Shown: positions 53,815 to 62,581, numbered from the stretch's first letter. The stretch is DNA of 64,000 nt from Candidatus Lucifugimonas marina (GCA_029593915.1 CP046147.1:992001-1056000), one strand, 5' to 3'. Notes: generated by a model from the sequence alone, not told the origin. Numbers and translations: made by a program.

Positions 53815-55281
53815 GTGGCGAGTACTGATCCGACCCAACCGAATATTGTGTTCATCCTGAGCGATGATCAGGGTGCGTGGGCGATGAACTGTGCCGGGAC
53901 CCCGGAACTAAAAACTCCTAATCTGGATCGGCTCGCCGAAACGGGAATTCGGTTCGAGAATTTCTTTTGTGCGTCGCCAGTTTGTTCACCGGCGCGGGCT
54001 TCGATTCTTACTGGACAAATTCCATCGCAGCACGGTGTTCAGGATTTCTTGCGAGCCGGCAACGGTGTAAACGTCGAGGGCGACAGCAAGACCATTCAGT
54101 ACCTCGAAGGTCGTACAACCTACACCGAGATTCTCGGCCAAAACGGGTACGACGTTGCCTTGAGTGGCAAGTGGCACATCGGTGATTCGGGTACTCCCCA
54201 AGCCGGATTTGCCTACTGGAATGTGCACGCTACTGGTTCGGGGAATTACTACAACGCCCCGATGTTCACCGATGGCGAGCAATACACGTCGGACGGTTAT
54301 TTCAGCGATGTGATTACCGACAACGCAATCAATTATCTCGACGATCAAAAGTCGTCCGACAAGCCGTTCTCTTTGAATGTTCACTACACAGCGCCGCACG
54401 CCCCGTGGGGACGTGAACAACATCCTAGCGAGATATATGATGACTATTTCGAGAATTGCGAGTTTGAGTCGGTTCGGTGGGATCCGATTCACCCGGAACA
54501 TCTCTTAAAAGAGGGCTCTTCGGGGAGTGTTGGCGATACTACCGAGAATCGGCGTGCGCTGTTGAGCGGCTACTTTGCTGCAATTACATCGATGGACGAG
54601 AACATAGGTCGATTAATCGACTGGCTCGAAGCGAACGATCTTCGAGAGAACACGTTGATCGTGTTCACCGGCGACAACGGGATGAGCATGGGGCACCACG
54701 GTATTTGGGGCAAGGGCAACGGCACTTACCCGGCCAACATGTACGACACCGCAGTGAAGGTGCCGACCATTATTTCTAGACCGGGTCATGTTGTTGAAGG
54801 ACGCGTCGAACGAAACTTGCTGAGTCATTACGACTTGATGCCGACGATTCTCGACTACGTGCGCCTTGGCTACACGATCGGCAACGTTCGAGATTCTCTT
54901 CCGGGCAATAGCTTCGCCGGGTTGTTAGAAGGTGCGGTCGAGGTGGATAGCGGTCCGGTTGTAGTGCTGGACGAGTACGGTCCTACTCGCATGATTCGCA
55001 CCCAGTCGCTGAAGTACATTCATCGATACCCCGATGGTCCGCATGAGTTCTACGATCTTGCGAACGATCCAAACGAAGTGACCAATGCGATTGACGACAT
55101 TGCGTTTAGGTCGATCATTCGGCATATGAATAGAGAACTTCAGGAGTGGTTCGACAAATACACCGAGCCTGAGCGCGATGGATCAAAACAGGCGGTGAAG
55201 GGCAGGGGGCAGCTCGATATTGTCGGTGGCAAGGAAGAGGCGTTCGCTCAGGACGTAACGTTCCTGCGGGATCTCGAATAG
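53815..55281 (+). CDS. sulfatase (type I, formylglycine-dependent)
   Basis: This 488-residue protein has metal-binding Asp17/Asp18 in NIVFILSDDQG. The sulfatase signature C57-S-P-A-R61 (SPVCSPARASILTG) has its Cys converted to formylglycine. GKWHIG follows, then the second metal site FTGDNGMSMGHHG. It hydrolyses sulfate esters, for example of algal polysaccharides. No signal peptide is visible from the GTG start, so it appears cytoplasmic. The maturation enzyme is not in the window. The C-terminal sub-domain reads RTQSLKYIHRYPDGPHEFYD, typical of choline- and aryl-sulfatases. Confidence 0.93.
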   Translation: MASTDPTQPNIVFILSDDQGAWAMNCAGTPELKTPNLDRLAETGIRFENFFCASPVCSPARASILTGQIPSQHGVQDFLRAGNGVNVEGDSKTIQYLEGRTTYTEILGQNGYDVALSGKWHIGDSGTPQAGFAYWNVHATGSGNYYNAPMFTDGEQYTSDGYFSDVITDNAINYLDDQKSSDKPFSLNVHYTAPHAPWGREQHPSEIYDDYFENCEFESVRWDPIHPEHLLKEGSSGSVGDTTENRRALLSGYFAAITSMDENIGRLIDWLEANDLRENTLIVFTGDNGMSMGHHGIWGKGNGTYPANMYDTAVKVPTIISRPGHVVEGRVERNLLSHYDLMPTILDYVRLGYTIGNVRDSLPGNSFAGLLEGAVEVDSGPVVVLDEYGPTRMIRTQSLKYIHRYPDGPHEFYDLANDPNEVTNAIDDIAFRSIIRHMNRELQEWFDKYTEPERDGSKQAVKGRGQLDIVGGKEEAFAQDVTFLRDLE

Positions 55282-55309
55282 GCGTTACTTAGTTCACTTA
55301 GATATCAAT

Positions 55310-55363
55310 AAAAAAAGACCAGACTGAAGCAGGATTGTTTACTTGAATCAGGCTGGCCTTTTT
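55310..55363. terminator. bidirectional terminator between convergent genes
   Basis: An A-rich start, the arms GACCAGACTGA and TCAGGCTGGCC and a trailing TTTTT form an imperfect hairpin readable on both strands. Confidence 0.75.
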
Positions 55364-55420
55364 ACTCTCAACGAGTACAAGAGTGCGACTCTTGGAACTC
55401 GCTAGGATTGGTTTGCTGAT

Positions 55421-55756
55421 TTATGGCAGGTATGCGGCAAAAGACTGCATTGCGAACTTGCCGTCTACTACGTGGAACGTGTCGGTTCCGAGTGGAGCTG
55501 CATCTCCCGAATGCCAGGTGATGTAACCGTATTCACTATCGATTGAGTGGACATCTACCTCCATGTTGGCGATAAAGTCTTCGGGCAGTGATGCGACGAA
55601 CCCCTCGAAGAATGCTTGAATTTCGTCAGTGCCGTTGAATGTTCCGTTTGGAGTAAAGAGCGTCGCGTCGGATGCGTAGTCGCTGATGACTCCGGGTAGA
55701 TCGCCGCCGGCGAGGGACTCTAGGTGGTGTTGTACTACGTCAGCGGTTGATGTCAT
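55421..55756 (-). CDS. SnoaL/NTF2-like domain protein
   Basis: This 111-residue protein has the cone-shaped alpha+beta NTF2-like pattern: an opening helix (VVQHHLESLAGGDLPGVIS), DYASDATLFTPNGTFNGTDE, IQAFFEGFV, then beta strands ending in DTFHVVDGKFAMQSF. Such domains act as small-molecule isomerases, hydrolases or binding proteins. No specific activity can be assigned. Confidence 0.85.
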   Translation of the reverse strand: MTSTADVVQHHLESLAGGDLPGVISDYASDATLFTPNGTFNGTDEIQAFFEGFVASLPEDFIANMEVDVHSIDSEYGYITWHSGDAAPLGTDTFHVVDGKFAMQSFAAYLP

Positions 55757-55922
55757 TTTCTTAGCCCTTATCTGTTCGTGAAGAACAGCATTGTTAATGT
55801 CGTGCCAATTAGGATGCAGGTTTTCAAAAAGCGATTCACTGTATTTGGGGCAAAGCTAGAATTGCCGCGGTTGAATGCCTGAAGCGACGTAATTTGAAGT
55901 GTAAAAACTGAGGAAAAATATC

Positions 55923-56744
55923 TTGATCGATGCGTTACTAATTGGTGGTAAGGGAATGATCGGCGCGGGTCTGCGGACTTATCTGCCCAAGCTCGATTCT
56001 GAGTACAGCGTGACCACTGCTGATTTGCCGGGGGCACCCGATGCAGCAACAGATCCTGCCGCCCACAGCAAGTTCATTGAGCTTGACGCGTCGGTTGATG
56101 ATGCTGAACTACGGAAGGCACTCGAGGGTCGAGACCTGGTTGTGTATCTCGCTCGAAAAGATCCACTGAGCGAAATGAACGCAATGACTGATCGAGTGTT
56201 CAAGGCGATTATGGACGTGTGTCCTAATGCTGTAGTGATCGGCTCAAGTTCTGTTCACGCTACGGGTGCGGCTTATTACGGTTACACACGAGAGGAAAAT
56301 TCTCCGATAGCAAATAGGCGTTTCGATGAGGTCGACCCGTGGCCAGAACCGCTGTCGGTAATGACTGAGCCGTGCCCAACTGGCGATTATGGCGTCGAGA
56401 AGGCTTATGTTGAGGCGTGGTGTCACCGTTTGGGTGCTTTGGGCCAAAGTGCGGTTGCTGCTCGTTGGGGCGGAATAAACGCGACGAACGGGAAAAAGGA
56501 CGAGATCTCGTATTTCACGGTGTGGTGCCACCAGGAAGATTCGGCCCGGTTCGTCGATGCGTGTTACAAGACGGCTCGTGCCGGCAAGTTACGTCCCAGC
56601 GCCCACTACTACGTGATATCGAATAACACCTACAACGTCTTTGATATCGAAACCACGAAGCGAGAGATTGGTTATGATCCACAGCACGATGCTGAGTCGT
56701 TTTATGGTGACGATGATGGGGCACATTCGTTGCGCGTAGACTAA
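55923..56744 (+). CDS. NAD-dependent epimerase/dehydratase (extended SDR-like)
   Basis: This 273-residue protein has an N-terminal dinucleotide motif LLIGGKGMIGAGL (GGxGxxG), acidic D35 in the second strand (TTADLPG), a substrate strand VVIGSSSVHATGAAYYGYTR and the catalytic pair Tyr-x3-Lys seen as YGVEKAY. It acts on a nucleotide sugar or related substrate. A TTG start follows GAGGAAA. The gene is isolated, so the substrate cannot be inferred. Confidence 0.82.
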   Translation: MIDALLIGGKGMIGAGLRTYLPKLDSEYSVTTADLPGAPDAATDPAAHSKFIELDASVDDAELRKALEGRDLVVYLARKDPLSEMNAMTDRVFKAIMDVCPNAVVIGSSSVHATGAAYYGYTREENSPIANRRFDEVDPWPEPLSVMTEPCPTGDYGVEKAYVEAWCHRLGALGQSAVAARWGGINATNGKKDEISYFTVWCHQEDSARFVDACYKTARAGKLRPSAHYYVISNNTYNVFDIETTKREIGYDPQHDAESFYGDDDGAHSLRVD

Positions 56745-56787
56745 GCGATAGTTTGCTGGCTAACTAAATATCGGTTGGTGGATTCGG

Positions 56788-57144
56788 TTGCACAAATATC
56801 AGGCTCCAGTTCAAGAAAACAAATCTGCATCAAAAGGCGACAGGCGTAGTTCGGGTCGACGATTGTTCGATTCAGTTTTTCCTAGAGCGCTGAAAGTAGT
56901 CGCCGTACTGCTCGCGGTATATGCACCGCTCGGAATGTTTTTCGGAGTGATATTGATCATGGCTCCGATCGATCAAAACGTCACCGACGAACTCCAGTTT
57001 GAGTCAAGCAGACGGCAATTTGGTTTTGCTGCGCTTGGTGTGATCGCGTCGGGTGCTGTCGCCGCCTACGGTTCGTACCGATTGTGGATGCTCGCATTCA
57101 ACGTTCGACGAAGTGTTCGCCGTCGCACAAAAGGCCTTGAGTAA
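56788..57144 (+). CDS. small two-helix membrane protein
   Basis: This 118-residue protein has a basic N-terminus (KGDRRSSGRRLFDSVFPRAL), two membrane helices (LKVVAVLLAVYAPLGMFFGV; FAALGVIASGAVAAYGSYRL) and a basic tail. TTG start. No family recognised. It starts 43 bases after the epimerase stop and may be in the same transcript. Confidence 0.55.
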   Translation: MHKYQAPVQENKSASKGDRRSSGRRLFDSVFPRALKVVAVLLAVYAPLGMFFGVILIMAPIDQNVTDELQFESSRRQFGFAALGVIASGAVAAYGSYRLWMLAFNVRRSVRRRTKGLE

Positions 57145-57184
57145 CTGCCCGAATGGCGTGCTGCCAAGACTTTAGGCGAGAGAA

Positions 57185-57592
57185 CTAGGCTGTATCGGCG
57201 AGGTGCCGGTCGATGCCAAATTCTATAACGGGTTTCTCGTCGGATTTGATCGACTCGGAAGACGAGTCGGCGCTCTCCGCGGTTGCTATTGGAGCATCCA
57301 GTGCAGTGACGGTTGGAGAGGCTTCAACCGGGATTGTGAAGCTGAATGTTGTGCCTTTTCCAACGGTGCTTTCGACGTGAATTTGACCCTGGTGAACTTC
57401 GATGATTTCTTTCGTGATAGCAAGACCGAGACCAGTTCCAGATACGGAGCGAGTTGCTTCGTTATCAACTCGGAACAACTTGGTGAACAATCGGGCGAGG
57501 TCTGTATCGGATATGCCCATTCCCTGATCAGATACTGCAATTCCAAGACTGTCTTCCACGACGCGAGTGGTACAGGTTTTGGGGCCGGTCAA
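57185..57592 (-). pseudogene. fragment of a histidine kinase (C-terminal half of HATPase domain)
   Basis: Residues 13-90 match the end of a kinase catalytic domain: G1 VSDQGMGI, F-box-like RLFTKLFRVDNEATR, G2 GTGLGLAITKEI and STVGKGTTFSFTIP. The N-box, HisKA and any sensor are missing, and the region upstream has no in-frame continuation. A 45-residue acidic tail follows. This is probably the remnant of a deleted kinase. An expressed ATP-binding fragment is less likely but possible. Confidence 0.7.
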
Positions 57593-57716
57593 TCGAATCT
57601 ACCGCACCTATGGCTTCTTCACAGCGCATACTTATAGCGGCGTACACCTCGGGTGATTCAATCCCCCAAAACAGAAAAACTGTTTCCAAAATCGTCAATG
57701 CACCTGAGGTCAAACA

Positions 57717-57920
57717 ATGTCAGAAAACCAAGAAGTTTCGAGTGAGAAAAAGAGCGTTCCATGGTGGCGTAGAAAACATCATTTGGGCGGGGTAGCACTT
57801 GGTGTCGGGATTGGAACCGCAGTCGGAATATCCTCTACTACTCTTTTTTCAGGCATAGCCGTTGGCATTGCAATCGCCATCGTTTTCGGGGTTGCGTTTG
57901 GCAAGGCAACCGGAAAATAA
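57717..57920 (+). CDS. small Gly-rich membrane protein
   Basis: This 67-residue protein has a charged N-terminus (SENQEVSSEKKSVPWWRRKH) followed by about 45 residues with a Gly-xxx-Gly rhythm (VALGVGIGTAVGISS ... IAVGIAIAIVFGVAFGKATG), suggesting one long or two tightly packed membrane helices of glycine-zipper type. The ATG lacks a strong ribosome-binding site. Function unknown. Confidence 0.45.
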   Translation: MSENQEVSSEKKSVPWWRRKHHLGGVALGVGIGTAVGISSTTLFSGIAVGIAIAIVFGVAFGKATGK

Positions 57921-58085
57921 CTGGCCGAATTCGAAGCGGCGATATCACACTGTTCAACCGTGCTCGGTTCCAAATCGTCGTTCAAGTCAGCGAACCTGTC
58001 GTCGATTGGATAAACAACCGCCTCTCGGCAATTCGAAATTTCGTTCGTGGCTCAGTTTCCGAACATTCTTATAGATGAAAGCAAT

Positions 58086-59045
58086 ATGAAAGCAATTACG
58101 CAGAATAAATACGGTTCTCCAGCAGAAGTACTAAAGCTCGAGACCGTCAAAATGCCAACGATCAAAGATGACGAAGTACTGGTCCGAGTTCAGGCAGCCG
58201 CCACTCACATCGGTGATTGGCTCCTCACCCGAGGTTGGCCGTACCTCGTACGCCTCATGCCAAAGGCCAAAATACCGGGAATGGAAATGTCTGGAATCGT
58301 GGAATACGTCGGCAAAGACGTTAAGGAATTCGGGCCGTGTGATGAAGTTTTCGGATGGGGTAAATATGCCTTCGCTGAATATGCGACGTTTTCGGAAAAG
58401 GCACTGTTACTGAAGCCGTCAAACGCAACATTCGAGCAAGCTGCGGCAATACCAATTTCGGGATTTACAGCATTACAAGCGGTTCGTGATCATGGCGAAG
58501 TCAAAGCTGGACATAAGGTTCTTGTTATCGGGGCTTCTGGAGCAGTTGGAACCTTCGCCGTACAGATTGCAAAGTCGTATGGAGCAGAGGTTACCGGAGT
58601 TGGTAGCGCTCGGAACGAAGATCTAGTTCGCTCAATAGGAGCCGATCACTACATCGATTACAGCAAGCAAGAGATCACGGACGGCGGCCGTCAGTACGAT
58701 GTGATTCTCGATACGGCTGGTAACCGATCGCTGTCTTTGCTAAGAAGACCCCTCGCCAAAAAGGGAGCCTTGGTGATAGTAGGTGGATCAGGTGGTAAAT
58801 GGCTGATGGGAGTAACCAGAAGCATCCGGGCTACCATGCTTTCGCCACTGGTCAGCCAGCGGCTTCGTATGTTCCTTGCCAAAAACAACAAAGAGGATCT
58901 TGCCGTACTGAAGGAGCTTATAGAGTCGGGAGACGTCACCCCGATCATTGACAAAACGTACAAGCTAAACGATGCCGCCCAAGCTGTGGAAAATGTTGGC
59001 GAGAGGCACAGCCGAGGCAAAACAGTAATTAGCGTCGGTGGCTGA
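58086..59045 (+). CDS. zinc-independent MDR-family NAD(P)H:quinone-type oxidoreductase
   Basis: From the ATG at 58086 the protein has 319 residues. The GroES-like N-domain has KAITQNKYGSPAEVLKLETV and IPGMEMSGIVEYVGKDV. The Rossmann domain has VLVIGASGAVGTFAVQIAKS (GxGxxG-like) and IGADHYIDY. Catalytic zinc ligands of alcohol dehydrogenases are absent, as in quinone reductases. It reduces quinones or enones with NADPH; the actual substrate is unknown. A start at 58047 would add 13 residues. Confidence 0.9.
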   Translation: MKAITQNKYGSPAEVLKLETVKMPTIKDDEVLVRVQAAATHIGDWLLTRGWPYLVRLMPKAKIPGMEMSGIVEYVGKDVKEFGPCDEVFGWGKYAFAEYATFSEKALLLKPSNATFEQAAAIPISGFTALQAVRDHGEVKAGHKVLVIGASGAVGTFAVQIAKSYGAEVTGVGSARNEDLVRSIGADHYIDYSKQEITDGGRQYDVILDTAGNRSLSLLRRPLAKKGALVIVGGSGGKWLMGVTRSIRATMLSPLVSQRLRMFLAKNNKEDLAVLKELIESGDVTPIIDKTYKLNDAAQAVENVGERHSRGKTVISVGG

Positions 59046-60218
59046 AGTACTGCGACTCGATCTAGCAACAGAATACATGTGACCTTGTATCTTCTCCGGT
59101 AACGCTGCCTTAGCGGTAGCGTCGATGGGTGCGGCAGGCCGAATCGACCGCCGAAATACGCCCTCGCCTCAGCGTCGATAGGCTGCTGGTCGGTGGTCAT
59201 TGCGGCTTTCAAAGCTCGCAACTCTGGAACGGTGAACTCCTGCAACGGAGACACATCGAAGGAGTGTTGAACTTCTACTTGCTCGGTGAACATTCGCATC
59301 GTCTTTCCGAGCAACTCTAGCGCCCTTACCCGAGCAGCCTCCGACTCCGCGTTCTCTGCCAACTTCCGTAATCCATACGAATGGCCGCTTTAGTGGCGTT
59401 CCGATCTACCAGGAATTCTCTGGCGAACGTTTGGCGTTTTGTTTGCAGCATCTCAGTATTTTAATTTAGATACGCAGCCTGCGTTGCCTGAGCATCGCTC
59501 CAGCACCAGCACCAGCACCAGCACCCACCCTACACACATGCGCCCGCACGTAACGTGTGCCTGCGTCGCGTGCCTGTCGCGCCTGTGAGGTAATTCAGCG
59601 CCGCGACTCCCACATCCCTGTGTAACACGGGCCGGGGGCAACCTATCGGCGGTCGCAAGTCGATTGTTACTTGGAGTTGAAAATCCCGTGCGAAATTTCT
59701 GCGAGATTGCTGACAAACGCTAACAAATACCAACAAGACCTACCGGGGGGGGTGATTGCATTGCCTCGGTGAATTCACTAGCGCCTGTGTTGGTCCTGTT
59801 GCGGAGGTGGCGGGGCGGTGTCCTGGATGCCCTTTACCAATCTGCCTCGGGTGTGATGGATACGCAAACAATTTGCAACATGGCATGGCGCGCGCGAGGT
59901 TAATAAATCTGGGGCGTGAGAGGCTGCCAACTGCTACGTGTGAAAAAGGGGGAACGCTTCGCTCGAAGTTCGTTACACACTTCCGTGCATCGTTTGCTTA
60001 CCTACAACCCGTTACCTGCACGCGCGCTCCGTGGATGTGAGGGGTGTTAGGAGATGGCCTGGGTTATGATAGGGCATTCGTGATCGTCGGCGACATCGTA
60101 ATACCGAGTGAACTAAAGGTCGCAGCTTGCGAGGTGTTTGTTCCGTTACTCGAATAGTTGTGGCACCGGGATTAGTATCGGGGGCGCAAGAGTTGACTTC
60201 GATCTGGCAGGAGTAACG
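59046..60218. other. non-coding accessory stretch with phage relic and repeats
   Basis: This contains the broken terminase gene at 59120-59451, a 6-bp microsatellite-like tract of CCAGCA units at 59500-59525 and one copy of a dispersed repeat core ACGCGCGCTCCGTGG at 60020-60034. By eye the base composition becomes more GC-rich between 59.5 and 60.05 kb. No intact gene is supported. Confidence 0.5.
59120..59451 (-). pseudogene. phage terminase small subunit, frameshifted remnant
   Basis: From the ATG at 59451 the first frame reads LQTKRQTFAREFLVDRNATK then AAIRMDYG, the N-terminal HTH signature of phage terminase small subunits (FVxEYLVDxNATxAAIRAGY). Near 59372 the match moves to another frame: LRKLAENAESEAARVRALEL, then LGKTMRMFTEQVE, the typical C-terminal helix. 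The joining is shorter than in intact proteins, so a deletion accompanies the frameshift. The C-terminal end is also lost. No other phage structural genes are seen. Confidence 0.7.
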
Positions 60219-60695
60219 ATGAAGTATCTGTCGTTTTTATCGATTTGCCTTGGCGCTGTCACGCTCGCTGCCGTGCTGGCATGTGGGTCGGAAAATCCAG
60301 GCACTGCTTCGGATCAGAACACCGACACGGCATCCGAGAACGACCAGGCAACATCGATTATCGTCGATAACGGCGGAATTTACACGATCGAGGATTTCGA
60401 GGCCGCGGGCTACAAGAAGGTAACCCAGTTCGACCTGGAAACTCTTCCGGGAGCCATTGACGCGTGGTTCGGTTTTGCCAACCAAAAGGATTTCGAAATT
60501 AGAATTTACCCCTCGCATCAGGTAGCAGTTGATCATGGGATCGAACCGGCAAAAATTGCTATCGGCAAGGGGGCAGTCCCGTGGCAGAGGCGGCCACCCC
60601 GCCGGTTCTTTTCCTACCTTGTCGTTGGAAATGTTGTGATGCTTTGTGAGCTTGAAGTCGCCTCCTGTGAGACCCTGATAGCACAACTCGAATGA
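60219..60695 (+). CDS. small lipoprotein, paralogue of the gene at 53.2 kb
   Basis: From the ATG at 60219 (AGGAG upstream) the protein has 158 residues. Its lipoprotein signal ends VLAC, and an Asp/Glu/Thr linker follows. The domain shares the same conserved steps as the protein at 53172-53657: YTIEDFEAAGYKKVT, ETLPGAIDAWFGF, QKDFEIRIY and VVGNVVMLCELEVASCETLI. The pair defines a secreted domain of about 110 residues of unknown function. A UUCG-loop terminator lies downstream at 60871-60897. Confidence 0.72.
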   Translation: MKYLSFLSICLGAVTLAAVLACGSENPGTASDQNTDTASENDQATSIIVDNGGIYTIEDFEAAGYKKVTQFDLETLPGAIDAWFGFANQKDFEIRIYPSHQVAVDHGIEPAKIAIGKGAVPWQRRPPRRFFSYLVVGNVVMLCELEVASCETLIAQLE

Positions 60696-60763
60696 TGCTG
60701 TTAGGAGAGTGGCGATTTGCAGAATCGTGTGTCAATTGAATCGATCTCCCAGCACATCTAACT

Positions 60764-60850
60764 CATCCACCCACATCGATCCAACTCAGCCACACCTGTT
60801 AGCCACAACTGGCAGCCTGAACGCGCGCTCCGTGGGCGTGAAGGGTGCCA
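60764..60850. repeat. dispersed repeat copy B
   Basis: The segment begins CATCCACCCACAT, contains CACACCTGTTAGCC and ends with the core ACGCGCGCTCCGTGG. It resembles 62111-62195 along most of its length and 60020-60034 in the core. Confidence 0.55.
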
Positions 60851-60870
60851 GGGAGTGGGTTCGCTTTTGA

Positions 60871-60897
60871 GCCTCGGCTTCGGTCGGGGCGTTTTCG
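60871..60897 (+). terminator. intrinsic terminator with UUCG loop
   Basis: GCCTCGGC-TTCG-GTCGGGGC (two G-U pairs) is followed by GTTTTCGTTT. Confidence 0.75.
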
Positions 60898-60974
60898 TTT
60901 AGGTGAGTTACCCCAGTGCTGATGATCACATTGGTATAGTCCTCGAAATTCTCACCGGACGTACAAGGACATAT

Positions 60975-61481
60975 ATGCTCAATAAGCGACCGACTATTTC
61001 GTCTCAATTTTTCGTGATGCTTGTAGCATTTATTGCCATTAGTACAGGATGTGTTAGTGCAGATACCAGCGCAGTTTACGAATTAGCCGATGGCACGGCG
61101 ACAGCTGTTTCGAAAAGTGGTGAACCTACTCCTACTCCCGTGCAAAAAGGTGCACCAGTACCGGCTAGCATTGTCAGTCCGATTACTGCCACTTTCTACG
61201 AGCAAACCACCGAATACCGAGTTACGCTCGGAAATCCCATAAACCCCGGTGAGTGGAATAAATACGAGGGTCACTTCTGTGGAGATAAACAGGTAGATTC
61301 CGACGGTTATCGGCTGACTTGGAAACATCCTCACCCACCGTGTGACAAGACCACAAACCACGCCGAACAAGAGATCGTTTTTAGAGTAGAGGTACCCATG
61401 TATCCCAGCCCAGTTGAGGTCATATGCAAATATCAGGGTGCTGCTAATGGAGTTGGCGAACCGTGCACTTGGGCTCGGTAG
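60975..61481 (+). CDS. small lipoprotein, function unknown
   Basis: From the ATG at 60975 the protein has 168 residues: a hydrophobic signal ending AISTGC (lipidation site), a Pro/Thr linker (GEPTPTPVQKGAPVPASIVS) and a C-terminal domain of about 100 residues with four Cys (HFCGDK, PPCDK, VICKYQ, EPCTW), probably forming two disulfides. No family recognised. It follows another lipoprotein and precedes an ankyrin protein on the same strand. Confidence 0.65.
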   Translation: MLNKRPTISSQFFVMLVAFIAISTGCVSADTSAVYELADGTATAVSKSGEPTPTPVQKGAPVPASIVSPITATFYEQTTEYRVTLGNPINPGEWNKYEGHFCGDKQVDSDGYRLTWKHPHPPCDKTTNHAEQEIVFRVEVPMYPSPVEVICKYQGAANGVGEPCTWAR

Positions 61482-61562
61482 TCAGGAACGGCGTGGATAC
61501 GAACCAATCAGTTCGAGTGATCATGCGGCAGACTTTTGGTTTGCCTGATCTGGAAGTTGAGT

Positions 61563-61982
61563 ATGCAAAAACCAGATGAGACAGAAATTGATGGCTGGAA
61601 TCTTCATCGGGCTGCAACGGAAAATAGAGCAGATATTGCAAAGAGTCTAATCGACAGCGGTGTTGATATTGAAGCCAGAGATACTGAAGGCTGTACCGCT
61701 CTTCATGCTGCGGCGTGGGACAACTCACTCGATGTTGCTCGTTTGATTGTCGAATTAGGTGCTGACATAGAAGCAAGGGACCATGATGCAGAAACTCCCT
61801 TGCACATGGCGGCTTGGAAAAACTCCATCGAGGTTGCATCCTTCTTGGTCGAATCTGGAGCAAACACCGATGCGACAGATGAAAGCGGGCGTACTCCGCT
61901 GGATAGAGCATCAGCAAACAACTACCCATACGCTCGATCCGAAGATGTTGAACGACTACTAGCCAAGCTTAGATCACAATAA
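61563..61982 (+). CDS. ankyrin-repeat protein
   Basis: From the ATG at 61563 the protein has 139 residues and consists of about four ankyrin repeats (GWNLHRAATENRADIAKSLI; GCTALHAAAWDNSLDVARLI; AETPLHMAAWKNSIEVASFL; GRTPLDRASANN). Repeats two and three are nearly identical to each other. It has no signal peptide or effector domain. Ankyrin domains bind proteins, and small stand-alone ones are often immunity or regulatory partners. A terminator follows directly. Confidence 0.85.
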   Translation: MQKPDETEIDGWNLHRAATENRADIAKSLIDSGVDIEARDTEGCTALHAAAWDNSLDVARLIVELGADIEARDHDAETPLHMAAWKNSIEVASFLVESGANTDATDESGRTPLDRASANNYPYARSEDVERLLAKLRSQ

Positions 61983-61990
61983 AACATATT

Positions 61991-62016
61991 CGCCTCGGAG
62001 CAATCCGGGGCGTTTT
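61991..62016 (+). terminator. intrinsic terminator after ankyrin gene
   Basis: GCCTCGGA-GCAA-TCCGGGGC is followed by GTTTTCG. Confidence 0.82.
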
Positions 62017-62110
62017 CGCGTCTGCACTCCGAAAATTGCCCGCGGAATTTCTGCGCCCCCACACCCATCAACTACCCTCGACCCAACTAGAAGTACCCGG
62101 CATACCCATC

Positions 62111-62195
62111 CATCCACCCACATTGGTGCAGCCCAGCAACACCTATTTACCCACAGTTAGCTGCTTCGACGCGCTCTCCGTTGACGTTGGCACAC
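62111..62195. repeat. dispersed repeat copy C
   Basis: It resembles copy B (60764-60850): both begin CATCCACCCACAT, carry an ACACCT(G/A) block and end near an ACGCGC-T-C-TCCGT core. Confidence 0.5.
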
Positions 62196-62263
62196 TCACG
62201 AGACGAACTGGGCAACAAGGAGCAAGGACATTCGATCTGGGAGCTGTTGAAGTTGCTGGATAA
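62188..62263 (+). pseudogene. possible C-terminal relic of a choice-of-anchor Q / beta-helix protein
   Basis: The short frame GTLTRRTGQQGARTF then DLGAVEV ends in a stop. A terminal (D/S)-(I/L)-GA-x-E after an R-x-F step is the usual end of polymorphic outer-membrane-like beta-helix proteins. Only about 24 codons are present, so the call is weak. Confidence 0.3.
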
Positions 62264-62307
62264 GCGCTAGGGGCAAGACCAGGAATACCTATTTATTCGA
62301 TGCTATT

Positions 62308-62326
62308 GGGTCAACTTAGGGTCAAC
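62308..62326. repeat. GGGTCAAC direct repeat beside tRNA-Gly (recombinase-arm-like)
   Basis: Two exact copies (62308-62315, 62319-62326) have an 11-bp period and lie 54 bases from the 3' end of the tRNA-Gly gene. Confidence 0.4.
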
Positions 62327-62332
62327 AAACAG

Positions 62333-62361
62333 AAAAACCCCTGCATTTCTGCAAGGGTTTC
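62333..62361 (-). terminator. terminator of tRNA-Gly
   Basis: On the minus strand, AAACCCTTGCA and TGCAGGGGTTT pair around GAAA and are followed by TTCTG. It lies directly downstream of the tRNA-Gly gene. Confidence 0.8.
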
Positions 62362-62379
62362 TCTAGTTCAGGTTACGAA

Positions 62380-62454
62380 TGGAGCGGAAGACGAGGTTCG
62401 AACTCGCGACCCTCTCCTTGGCAAGGAGATGCTCTACCACTGAGCCACTTCCGC
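62380..62454 (-). tRNA. tRNA-Gly (anticodon GCC)
   Basis: This 75-base gene includes an encoded CCA. The acceptor stem is GCGGAAG/CTTCCGC, the anticodon stem CTCCT/AGGAG closes the loop TGCCA-type with GCC, and the T-arm contains GTTCGAAC. Discriminator base U. An intrinsic terminator follows. Confidence 0.96.
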
Positions 62455-62581
62455 TAGTGCACTCAACAATAAGCATTCTCAGGCATGTGGTCAAGACGCG
62501 GCGGAGGTGTTTAGTTCAACTGTGAGTGATTTTCTATTTATGGTGCGGTTGTGACGATGGGGACTGTTGGATGGTGCCAGT

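Noticed and set aside
58691..59110. Continuation of the terminase frame across the oxidoreductase gene
   Set aside because: This part is antisense to the clearly coding quinone-reductase-like gene; only the portion beyond about 59120 resembles terminase.
59500..59525. CRISPR-like or functional repeat made of CCAGCA units
   Set aside because: It is a simple 6-bp microsatellite without spacers. No CRISPR array or cas gene was seen anywhere in the window.
59756..60040. 94-codon Cys-rich frame in the accessory region
   Set aside because: It has no domain pattern, overlaps a dispersed-repeat core and lies in a compositionally odd non-coding stretch.
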